Shown here: piece by piece, positions 1 through 6,250 of the stretch
How positions within the stretch are numbered: the stretch's first letter is position 1
Layout of the letters: each line of letters starts with the position of its first letter
Translations under genes and position numbers: made by a program
DNA from: an uncultured Gammaproteobacteria bacterium
GTDB taxonomy: Bacteria; Pseudomonadota; Gammaproteobacteria; UBA9214
Length of the DNA: 6,250 bases
Assembly (NCBI GenBank): GCA_905480305.1
Contig: CAJQPV010000143.1
Location: forward strand, 1 to 6,250
Direction of reading: 5' to 3'
The notes under the pieces: generated by a model
Databases searched by the model: none
What the model was told of the DNA's origin: nothing
The model's input: the letters and a program-made list of their open reading frames with translations, nothing else

Positions 1-715
<715 letters not shown>

Positions 716-717
<2 letters not shown>

Positions 718-720
718 GGG
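716..720 (+). promoter_or_regulatory. Ribosome binding site of the S-formylglutathione hydrolase gene
   Basis: AAGGG overlaps the TAA stop of the dehydrogenase gene and lies 6 bases before the ATG at 727. It supports that start and suggests translational coupling within one operon. Confidence 0.6.
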
Positions 721-726
721 CCGGAC

Positions 727-1566
727 ATGATAGAAATTGAAAGCATCAAGGAGTTCGGTGGTTATCTGAAACGTTATTCGCATGATTCGGAAGTCTGCCG
801 CTGCGAAATGATTTTCTCCGTATACCTGCCGCCACAGGCTGCACAACAGCCAGTACCCACACTGTACTGGTTGTCCGGGCTGACCTGTACGGATGACAAT
901 GTGCGCGTCAAGGCGGGTGCGCAACGCTATGCAGCAGAGCAGGGTGTGGCACTGCTTATGCCGGATACCAGTCCGCGTGGCCATGAGGTGCCGGACGAGA
1001 AGGGACGTTACGATCTCGGCAAGGGTGCCGGGTTTTACGTCAATGCGACGCAGTCTCCCTGGGACAAAAATTACCAGATGTATGATTATGTAACGCGCGA
1101 ACTACCGGCGCTGGTCGAAGCCCGGCTGCCACTGATCCCGGGCAGAAAATCAATCAGCGGACATTCCATGGGCGGACATGGTGCACTGATTTGTGCCCTG
1201 AAAAATCCACAGGCCTACTGTTCTGTTTCAGCGTTTTCGCCGATCTGCCACCCGGCGATAAGTAATTGGGGGCAGACCTGTTTCTCTGCCTACCTGGGTG
1301 AGGACCAACAGGGCTGGCAGCAATACGATGCCGTCGCGCTTATCGAGGCGGGCGCAACCGTTTCTGACATACTCATCGACCAGGGAACGGCTGACGAGTT
1401 TCTGAATGAAGGCCAGTTACTTCCGGAGACGCTGGTAAAAGCCTGTAAAGCTGCGGGCATCCCGCTGCAGTTGCGAATGCAGGACGGCTATGATCACAGC
1501 TACCACTTTATTGCGACCTTTATCGGCGAGCATATTGCTTACCATGCGCGGGCCTTGAAAAAGTAA
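727..1566 (+). CDS. frmB: S-formylglutathione hydrolase (esterase D family)
   Basis: This cytoplasmic serine hydrolase releases formate and glutathione from S-formylglutathione, completing glutathione-dependent formaldehyde oxidation. The 279-residue alpha/beta-hydrolase matches the usual family length of about 275-285. The catalytic triad is readable: the nucleophile Ser147 in SGHSMGGHGAL, Asp223 in QGTADEFL, and His257 in GYDHSYHF. Other family marks are LYWLSGLTCTDDN (residues 46-58, oxyanion-hole side), the PDTSPRG segment near residue 80 and SAFSPICHP near 168. The ATG at 727 is preceded by AAGGG at a good distance, and the coding sequence begins at the conserved N-terminal strand, so the start is well supported. 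It is 9 bases downstream of the dehydrogenase and probably co-transcribed with it. No frmR-type regulator is in the window. The gene is also called fghA, or ESD in eukaryotes. Confidence 0.96.
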   Translation: MIEIESIKEFGGYLKRYSHDSEVCRCEMIFSVYLPPQAAQQPVPTLYWLSGLTCTDDNVRVKAGAQRYAAEQGVALLMPDTSPRGHEVPDEKGRYDLGKGAGFYVNATQSPWDKNYQMYDYVTRELPALVEARLPLIPGRKSISGHSMGGHGALICALKNPQAYCSVSAFSPICHPAISNWGQTCFSAYLGEDQQGWQQYDAVALIEAGATVSDILIDQGTADEFLNEGQLLPETLVKACKAAGIPLQLRMQDGYDHSYHFIATFIGEHIAYHARALKK

Positions 1567-1691
1567 AAAAGTGGATGTTCGACAACGTATGCAGCACTGC
1601 TACGGCAACTGCCTTTGCTATACCCGTTGTCTGTATGGCTGTTCTGCTGGATAATATCGCAAAAGCAACACCATATGATTATGGACTTGAG

Positions 1692-2177
1692 ATGATGGAT
1701 ATTGAAGCAAACCTGAAAGCATTTCCGTTGATATCTTTGACTGCCGGAGAATATCTTCTAACGCAGGGAGAAAAGACGGATAGCATTTATTTTCTGCTCG
1801 AAGGCTCGGTTAAAGTGACCAGGGACGGCTACGAAGTAGCTGTTGTATCTGACAAGGGTGCTGTGTTTGGTGAGATGTCCATCCTGCTGGATAACGCGCA
1901 TTCAGCCTCCGTGCAATGTCTGCAAGACTCGAAGTTCTATCACGTCGAACATCCCGCGAAATATCTTGAAGATCACCCAAAAGTAATTTTGCATATTGCA
2001 CAGATACTGGGTCTGAGGTTGTTTAATCTCAATCAGTACCTTGTCGATGTAAAAACACAGTATGAGGGGCATGACCATCTGAATATGGTCGATGACGTGC
2101 TGGAAGCCCTGCTAAATCAGCAAAAAACGAAGGTCCTGAAAAGAGGGGACAGTAAACGAGATACCCCGGACTACTGA
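1692..2177 (+). CDS. Stand-alone cyclic-nucleotide-binding-like domain protein (Crp/Fnr sensor domain without HTH)
   Basis: The protein is a single CNB-type beta-barrel with a C-terminal helical tail and no helix-turn-helix. Numbering from this start: LTAGEYLLTQGEKTDSIYFL (about 16-35) is the first CNB half. GAVFGEMSILLDNAHSASV (about 46-64) is the phosphate-binding cassette, with Gly-Glu kept but His where cAMP binders have Arg. FYHVEHPAKYLEDHP and a helix ending NQYLVDVKTQYEGHDHLNMVDDVLEALL follow. I recall small proteobacterial proteins with the same layout and a PHTATV-like cassette, so the His may be usual for this subgroup. The open frame reaches back to an ATG at 1575, but that start lacks a clear ribosome site and adds about 39 residues outside the domain. 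The ATG pair at 1692/1695 follows GGA(1683-1685)CTTGAG and starts just before the domain, so I prefer it. It lies on the same strand behind the formaldehyde genes. Ligand and partner are unknown; direct DNA binding is unlikely. Confidence 0.8.
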   Translation: MMDIEANLKAFPLISLTAGEYLLTQGEKTDSIYFLLEGSVKVTRDGYEVAVVSDKGAVFGEMSILLDNAHSASVQCLQDSKFYHVEHPAKYLEDHPKVILHIAQILGLRLFNLNQYLVDVKTQYEGHDHLNMVDDVLEALLNQQKTKVLKRGDSKRDTPDY

Positions 2178-2182
2178 TATGT

Positions 2183-2902
2183 TTATGCCAACTGTCGGGA
2201 GTCACTGCCGGCGAGTGAATACCATTCAGCATTCATTGCCTCAAGATCAAGAATGATGTGGGCCGGGATATCACCAATATGACTACCGGCATTAAATACC
2301 CAAGTTTTTCCCATCTTGTCTGCCCATGACCCATCTGTTTTAAACGGGCTTTCATGTATGTGACCGGTAACAACAATGTCAGGCTGGTACTGCTTGATCC
2401 ATTCATTAAGCTCAGAGTCGCCGATAAAGCGTTTACCGACCCAGCTGGTAGGTGAGTTGTCCGGTGGTGCATGGTAAATCCATATCCACTTGTCAAACTC
2501 AAGTTGACTGGCGTGCCTGAACTGTTCAGATACTTCCATTTTTGTTACATCACCATCCCACCACGGAAATATCGTAATAAGCGTACTCCCGAAAAAGACG
2601 TTATCACCGTCCACATGCACCTGTTGATCACGGGCTTCCTGTAACCAGGGTGCGATGTACTCATCGGCATCATTCTTTTCATTGCCGTCATGATTTCCGG
2701 AACAAACCAGCAAGGGGGTCGTCTCACTGATTTTACGCAGGTACTTCTTCATGACGACAATTTGTACGCTTAAATCCATAGAAGAGGAAATATCCAGCAT
2801 ATCTCCGGCGATGATTATGGCGTCACAGTGGTTGGCCTGACTGGCTAACCAGTCAAACTGCTTGAGGCGGTAGTGGAGATCAGAAGCAATAAGTATCTTC
2901 AT
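2183..2902 (-). CDS. Calcineurin-like metallophosphoesterase
   Basis: This 239-residue cytoplasmic protein belongs to the metal-dependent phosphoesterase superfamily. All metal-site blocks are present in order: SDLH at the N terminus (Asp8, His10), AGDMLD (Asp34), SGNHDG (Asn70, His71), IYHAPP (His144), and TGHIHESP (His181, His183), followed by the common closing block FNAGSHIGD (about 193-201). It should therefore be active on a phosphodiester or phosphomonoester, but the substrate cannot be read from the sequence. There is no signal peptide or membrane segment. The Met at 2902-2900 sits directly before the core strand KILIASDLH, which fixes the start, although the only GGAG upstream is about 14 bases away. 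The gene converges on the CNB-domain gene, with 5 bases between their stop codons and no terminator hairpin between them. A link to cyclic-nucleotide signalling through that neighbour is possible but unproven. Confidence 0.88.
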   Translation of the reverse strand: MKILIASDLHYRLKQFDWLASQANHCDAIIIAGDMLDISSSMDLSVQIVVMKKYLRKISETTPLLVCSGNHDGNEKNDADEYIAPWLQEARDQQVHVDGDNVFFGSTLITIFPWWDGDVTKMEVSEQFRHASQLEFDKWIWIYHAPPDNSPTSWVGKRFIGDSELNEWIKQYQPDIVVTGHIHESPFKTDGSWADKMGKTWVFNAGSHIGDIPAHIILDLEAMNAEWYSLAGSDSRQLA

Positions 2903-3210
2903 TGTGCAGTATCATACTCCATGCTGATCAGAACCCAGGTTCGGATCATCCTCATCATCACTGTGTCAACGATTCCGGATTTCCGCCTTCTGTGCGATTA
3001 TATATTTGATTGGATTTTGGCGGACCATTGCTGACTCTCCATCTCTTTGAGTAAAGATAAAGTGTGCGCGCAACAGTCGAAGCCGTCTTGCCGGCATGAC
3101 ATTCAAGAAGCGTGTATCGCAGGTATTTTTCAAAGTTGTAGTCATCAGTTTGCCTGAATGGCACCTGACAGCGGCGCTGCAGGACATGCCCGGTATCCTT
3201 AACCCGTGTT
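2903..3210. other. AT-rich region without a recognisable gene, ending at a composition break
   Basis: About 300 bases separate the divergently oriented phosphoesterase and the cytochrome remnant. The plus strand has stops in all frames. Two minus-strand open frames overlap here. One is 95 codons and runs into the cytochrome sequence (3245-2958). The other could start at ATG 3145-3143 and give a basic peptide ending at 2966. I recognise neither, and neither has a strong ribosome binding site. By hand count 3001-3060 is 22/60 G+C, against 40/60 in 3241-3300 inside the cytochrome. A TTGACA occurs on the minus strand (2969-2964) and could be a -35 for the phosphoesterase gene, but the base run 17 positions on is a poor -10. 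No tRNA, terminal inverted repeat or transposase motif was seen. Confidence 0.5.
2908..2918. repeat. Short perfect palindrome at the metallophosphoesterase start
   Basis: AGTATCATACT is symmetric around its central C and lies 6 bases upstream of the phosphoesterase start codon on the minus strand. It contains TATGAT read on that strand, a possible -10 box, but I see no matching -35. It could be an operator or chance. Confidence 0.25.
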
Positions 3211-4801
3211 GCTAACGATGTCAACTGGTTCAAGGGTGCGGGCATCCCGTTCGTGGCCTACGACGACGCCGGGCGTGAAAATGCCTATCCGCTGGTGCGG
3301 GTTGAGGGCCGAAGTGAGGCGGGTGTCACCCTGGCCACACTGGACACAGTGCTACCGATCTCGGGCGAGGCGAGCTGCAAGAACTGCCACGCCGACTGTG
3401 GTGGTAAGCGAAACAGACCCTTTGTTAGTCGCAGGTAATGTACCGGTGGATGTCGCCATCGAGTGGGCGACCGATATCAATGTGCTGTGCCTGCACGACC
3501 TGAAGCACGGCGCCAACTATGCCGACTTCTGTGATGGCAGCGTGTCACCCTGCCCAACGGATCCCTGCAGCATCAGCGAGGCTAACCCGAACGGGTCGGG
3601 CTCGTGCCTGACCAACCAGGCGCTGGTGCAGGAGAAACCGGTGGTCTGTCAGGTCTGTCACTACTCCCCGGCACTCGACCTGGCGCAACTTGGTCCGCTG
3701 GCCGGCGAGCCGGGTACCATACCCAACGGGCGTAACCAGGTGGCGCACCAGAGTAACTCGCGCGTGATGCATAACCACCACGGGCAGTTCACCGATCTAT
3801 TCCCGCCCATGGATTCACCGGTGCAGGACGGCAACGGTGGCATCAGCAACCAGGCCGTGCGCCTGTCCCAATTGGAGGACACCTGCTACCAGTGCCACCC
3901 GGGCACCAACGTGCAGTGTCTGCGCGGCGCCATGTTCGATGGTGGCATGTTGTGTAACGACTGTCACGGTGACATGCAACAGGTCGGGGCGGACTTCACG
4001 CAAGGCGTCTCGCCGCAGAACCCGGGTGCCTTCAAGCTGGGTCTCGGCAACTACTACGATCCGGCGAACAGCGATCAGCCGCGTGTGCCCTGGGCCAATG
4101 AGCCGGGTTGCGGTTCCTGCCACACCGGGGATTACTTCGATAACCTGGCAGGTGGGCAGAACGTGATCACCAACATAGCCGACTCAATGGGCAACGATGA
4201 CGACATCCGCCTGCGTCAGTCCTGGCGCACAGGTGATCCCGCGGCCAAGCCGATCGTGCCGACCAATACGCGCTTCGCGGAGAACTCGATCCCGGCATCC
4301 TTCGATGGCACACCCAACCCGGGTGCCGGCACCAGCAGTGCCGGTGCAGATAACCCGAAACTGTACCGGGTGAGCACTGGCCATGGCGGGGTATTCTGTG
4401 AGGGGTGCCACGGCGCCACGCATGCCGAGTTCGACAGCGATGCGCCGTCGCTCAATAACCATGACGTAGCGGCCATTCAGCTGCAGGGTCATACCGGTAC
4501 CATCATCGAGTGTTCCACCTGCCACGGCAATGCCATGAATAACCGCAACACACTCGACGGTCCGCATGGCATGCACCCGGTCGGTGACAACACCGAGTTT
4601 GCCGATGGAGGTCACGAAGACCTGGCTGAGGACGACTTGCAGGCATGTCAGGCCTGTCACGGCCCGGGTGACCGCGAAAGCAGCCAGGCTGTGGGCACGG
4701 TGCTGTCAGTGGCCAAGGCCGACCGGGATTTCAGAGACCTGGAAGATGGTGGGCTTGTATCGAAGGGCACCCCCATCGGCTGTCGCACCTGCCACGACTG
4801 A
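3211..4801 (+). pseudogene. Multiheme c-type cytochrome, 5'-truncated and frameshifted (nine CxxCH motifs)
   Basis: The product would be a large periplasmic or surface electron-transfer protein binding about nine covalent hemes. From 3211, frame 1 reads NDVNWFKGAGIPFVAYDDAG and then CKNCH at 3376-3390, but it meets a TAA at 3436-3438. From about 3397, frame 2 continues with DVAIEWATDINVLCLHDLKHG and eight more motifs: CQVCH 3647, CYQCH 3884, CNDCH 3953, CGSCH 4109, CEGCH 4397, CSTCH 4511, CQACH 4646 and CRTCH 4781, just before the TGA. Frame 2 upstream of about 3395 is Arg-rich and not cytochrome-like. One extra base, or two missing, near 3391-3410 would join the halves as CKNCHAD-VVVSETDPLL. 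Frame 1 has no usable start before its stop at 3166-3168, and no signal peptide, so the N terminus is missing. In related proteins I recall, the GIPxxxYDDxGRxNxYP block lies well inside the protein. The break could be real decay, a sequencing error or a chimeric assembly. Confidence 0.85.
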
Positions 4802-4847
4802 CCGGCACGCGACGCAAGACGGCACGGATGCCGCCGAGAAAAAATCG

Positions 4848-4877
4848 GCCCCGCGTGGAAACCTGCGGGGCTTTTTT
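4848..4877 (+). terminator. Intrinsic terminator after the cytochrome gene
   Basis: A perfect 7-bp G+C-rich stem, GCCCCGC (4848-4854) with GCGGGGC (4865-4871), has a 10-base loop that can close further with one G-U pair. TTTTTT (4872-4877) follows directly. An A-run (4839-4844) before the stem could pair with the U-tract or allow weak termination in the other direction. It lies about 45 bases after the cytochrome stop and separates it from the thioredoxin gene. Confidence 0.9.
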
Positions 4878-4982
4878 CGTCGGTGCTCCCGTACCCCCGC
4901 GAACCTGTATCAGGCGCCCATAGTTAGATTGTGGCGTGGTATACACTGTTGTTACCCTTCTTGACACCTGGGCACACGCTGC

Positions 4983-5537
4983 ATGATGACTGTTACTCTG
5001 ATACGAGATAAGCAGCGAACCGCTGCAGGGATTATGCTGCTCCTCCTGATCCTTGCTCTTTACCCGCCCAACAGCGCGGCTGGCCAGTTGGCCGAGGTAA
5101 CTGTTGGGCCACGGCTCGAGTTGAACCTGCCGGACCTGTCCGGCCAGCAGCGAAACCTCGGCGAGTTTGCCGGAAAGGTGTTGCTGGTCAACTTCTGGGC
5201 GAGCTGGTGCAGGCCGTGTATCGAGGAGCTGCCCGGCATCCGTAGGCTGATGGAAGCGATGGCCGGCATGCCCTTCGCCGTGATCGGCGTCAACGTCGGC
5301 GAAGCGGAGCGACGGGTACAGGCGACGGTGAGACGGCTGCGCATGCAGTTCCCCATCCTGCTGGACAAGGACAGCACTACTTTTAAGGGTTGGGGCGCCA
5401 ATGTCCTGCCCACGGCCTACGTCTTTGATGGCGGCGGCAAGCTTCGCTACCTCGGCCGTGGCCCGGTGGAGTGGGACCGGGACGACATAATCGAACTGTT
5501 GATGCAACTGGCTGAACAGCGGCCTCAAGGCAAATAA
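4983..5537 (+). CDS. TlpA/ResA-like periplasmic thioredoxin-fold protein
   Basis: The predicted role is a disulfide oxidoreductase outside the cytoplasmic membrane, probably reducing Cys pairs such as apocytochrome CxxCH sites. The 184 residues begin with a basic stretch (IRDKQR) and a hydrophobic segment at about 14-27, then PPNSAAG, which fits a signal peptide cleaved near residue 33 or an uncleaved anchor. The thioredoxin domain follows: LNLPDLSGQQRNLGEFAGK, then VNFWASWCRPC with active-site Cys76 and Cys79, the FPILLDKD segment near 123-130, and the cis-Pro block VLPTAYVFD (Pro143). The order matches AhpC/TSA-Redoxin members of the TlpA group. Two ATGs occur in tandem (4983, 4986) with no strong ribosome site upstream. 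The multiheme cytochrome just upstream, beyond a terminator, suggests a heme-protein maturation role by context. The exact subfamily (TlpA, ResA or CcmG) is unresolved. Confidence 0.88.
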   Translation: MMTVTLIRDKQRTAAGIMLLLLILALYPPNSAAGQLAEVTVGPRLELNLPDLSGQQRNLGEFAGKVLLVNFWASWCRPCIEELPGIRRLMEAMAGMPFAVIGVNVGEAERRVQATVRRLRMQFPILLDKDSTTFKGWGANVLPTAYVFDGGGKLRYLGRGPVEWDRDDIIELLMQLAEQRPQGK

Positions 5538-5620
5538 AGTGCGCTTGAATGGTATCGCGACAACCCATGCCGGCCCGAGCTCACTCCACAACTGCTACGA
5601 GGCAAAGGCGACCTTCATTA

Positions 5621-5630
5621 TATGTACATA
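5621..5630. repeat. 10-bp perfect palindrome TATGTACATA
   Basis: The symmetry does not extend beyond 10 bases. It lies about 150 bases before the OmpA-family start and could be an operator half of unknown identity, or chance in AT-rich DNA. Confidence 0.3.
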
Positions 5631-5659
5631 ATTCAGCATGATGTGTATGGTGTACTGTC

Positions 5660-5706
5660 ATTATCAGTGTTTAGCTATTTATTAATAGATACCCGTTGCT
5701 GATAAT
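5660..5706. repeat. Nested inverted repeats upstream of the OmpA-family gene
   Basis: The outer arms ATTATCAG (5660-5667) and CTGATAAT (5699-5706) are perfect 8-bp reverse complements 31 bases apart. Between them CTATT (5675-5679) and AATAG (5684-5688) form a second small stem with a 4-base loop. There is no T-tract after the outer arm, so a terminator is unlikely. A regulator binding two half-sites upstream of the promoter is a reasonable guess. Confidence 0.4.
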
Positions 5707-5708
5707 CT

Positions 5709-5737
5709 TTGCGCGACGGCCGCGAAGAGAATAAAAT
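5709..5737 (+). promoter_or_regulatory. Candidate sigma-70 promoter of the OmpA-family gene
   Basis: TTGCGC (5709-5714) and TAAAAT (5732-5737, five of six consensus bases) are separated by 17 bases. Transcription would start near 5744 and give a leader of about 33 bases. The -35 is a weak match. Confidence 0.35.
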
Positions 5738-5763
5738 TCCGGCTGGACTAACCAATAAATATA

Positions 5764-5768
5764 AGGAG
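5764..5768 (+). promoter_or_regulatory. Ribosome binding site of the OmpA-family gene
   Basis: AGGAG, within AAGGAGAT, lies 8 bases before the ATG at 5777. It is the clearest Shine-Dalgarno in the window and fixes that start. Confidence 0.85.
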
Positions 5769-5776
5769 ATACCATT

Positions 5777-6250
5777 ATGAAGAAATCAGGAAATTCAAAC
5801 AGTATTCACACGTCACTGCTGGCGCTGTTGATTGCCGGCAGTGTCTTTGCACCGCTTGCGTCGCAGGCCGCCGAGGTCTCGGTAGGATACCAGTACGACA
5901 TGCGCGGGCAGGTTGTCCGCAAAGCCAGTGGCGAGTGTGTCAGGACGGATAAGTGGAGTCCGACCGTTGCCATTGAAGCCTGCGATCCGGAGATTGTGGC
6001 AGGCCGCAAGGACATGGTCCCCGTCAGGGAAGAAAAGGCGAAGGTGAACTCTGTTTCCGCCCAGGTCAATCTGCTGGTGCTGCAGGCGGGTGAGGCGTTT
6101 GCCTTTAATAGTGCTGAACTGAGCGCAGGAGGCAAGCAACTGCTGGCGGAGGCCATCGGCATGCACAGCAATGACTACATTCACCGTGTGGCTGTTGCCG
6201 GTTACACCGACCAGATCGGTGATGATGCTTACAACATGGAACTGTCCCAG
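5777..6250 (+). CDS. OmpA-family outer-membrane protein, N-terminal part (3' end outside window)
   Basis: 158 codons are visible and the frame is still open at the last base. Residues 1-32 form a signal peptide: Lys2-Lys3, hydrophobic core SLLALLIAGSVFAPL, and likely cleavage at ASQAA before EV. A short segment follows with GECVRTDKWSPTVAIEACD (about 52-70). Its Cys54 and Cys69 could form a disulfide, and the same pattern precedes the OmpA domain in many gammaproteobacterial OmpA-like proteins. The OmpA C-terminal peptidoglycan-binding domain begins near residue 97 (VNLLVLQAGEAFAFNSAELS) and reaches the conserved VAVAGYTDQIGDDAYNMELSQ, where the window ends just before the expected Arg-rich signature. 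The product probably tethers the outer membrane to peptidoglycan. The spacing leaves little room for a full eight-stranded barrel before the OmpA domain, so this is the short form. It has its own promoter region. Confidence 0.92.
   Translation, partial: MKKSGNSNSIHTSLLALLIAGSVFAPLASQAAEVSVGYQYDMRGQVVRKASGECVRTDKWSPTVAIEACDPEIVAGRKDMVPVREEKAKVNSVSAQVNLLVLQAGEAFAFNSAELSAGGKQLLAEAIGMHSNDYIHRVAVAGYTDQIGDDAYNMELSQ

Larger units (their letters stand above)
5538..5776. other. Intergenic region upstream of the OmpA-family gene
   Basis: No coding potential was seen in about 240 bases. The first 70 resemble the flanking G+C-rich sequence. From about 5611 the region is AT-rich and carries a 10-bp palindrome, nested inverted repeats, a weak promoter candidate and the ribosome site of the next gene. 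No clear terminator hairpin follows the thioredoxin gene. Confidence 0.5.

Noticed and set aside
2903..3210. Possible insertion-sequence remnant
   Set aside because: No terminal inverted repeats, target-site duplication or transposase motif could be found by eye.
1452..3249. The 13-mer TGCGGGCATCCCG occurs at 1452-1464 and at 3237-3249
   Set aside because: Both copies encode Ala/Gly-Ile-Pro in the same phase within unrelated, well-explained proteins, so it is a codon coincidence rather than a recombination repeat.
3206..3396. N-terminal 63 codons of the long plus frame starting at a GTG/ATG near 3206
   Set aside because: The sequence is Arg/Ser-rich with no signal peptide, and frame 1 over the same bases encodes conserved cytochrome sequence with a heme motif.
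4961..4989. Perfect TTGACA as a -35 for the thioredoxin gene
   Set aside because: The bases 17 positions on (TGATGA) are a poor -10 and fall inside the start codons, so transcription would begin within the coding sequence.
4731..5591. 286-codon open frame on the minus strand
   Set aside because: It covers the thioredoxin gene, the terminator and the cytochrome 3' end. Its length follows from G+C-rich codon use on the other strand, and no domain is recognisable.
5806..6184. Two minus-strand open frames of about 120 codons
   Set aside because: They are opposite the OmpA-family gene, which has a strong ribosome site, signal peptide and domain.

Overview
The window looks like a piece of a gammaproteobacterial chromosome or metagenomic contig. 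The evidence is the glutathione-dependent formaldehyde oxidation pair, a periplasmic TlpA-like thioredoxin, a large CxxCH-rich cytochrome, and an OmpA-family protein whose segment before the OmpA domain (Cys54 to Cys69) resembles gammaproteobacterial OmpA proteins. This placement rests on recognised protein families, not on a database search.

Layout. Positions 1-717 hold the 3' two thirds of a class III alcohol dehydrogenase (frmA type). The S-formylglutathione hydrolase (frmB/fghA type) follows at 727-1566. Together they convert the formaldehyde-glutathione adduct to formate and free glutathione. A small protein made of a single cyclic-nucleotide-binding-like domain follows on the same strand, ending at 2177. 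A calcineurin-like metallophosphoesterase (2902-2183, minus strand) converges on it with only 5 bases between the two stop codons. Positions 2903 to about 3210 are AT-rich, with no gene I can recognise.

At about 3170-3217 the base composition changes abruptly, and the sequence enters the middle of a multiheme c-type cytochrome that has no start codon or signal peptide. The same gene carries an apparent +1 frameshift near 3391-3410. This splits the first heme motif (frame 1) from the other eight (frame 2). I read it as a 5'-truncated, frameshifted cytochrome; sequencing error or a chimeric assembly is the main alternative. A strong intrinsic terminator (4848-4877) closes it. A secreted or membrane-anchored TlpA/ResA-like thioredoxin (4983-5537) follows and could serve cytochrome c maturation. 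After an AT-rich intergenic region with nested inverted repeats, an OmpA-family outer-membrane protein begins at 5777 and runs off the window.

The most notable observations are the broken cytochrome and its upstream junction, and the stand-alone CNB-like protein with His in place of the phosphate-binding Arg, next to the formaldehyde detoxification genes. I found no convincing new multigene system, RNA gene, CRISPR array or insertion sequence.
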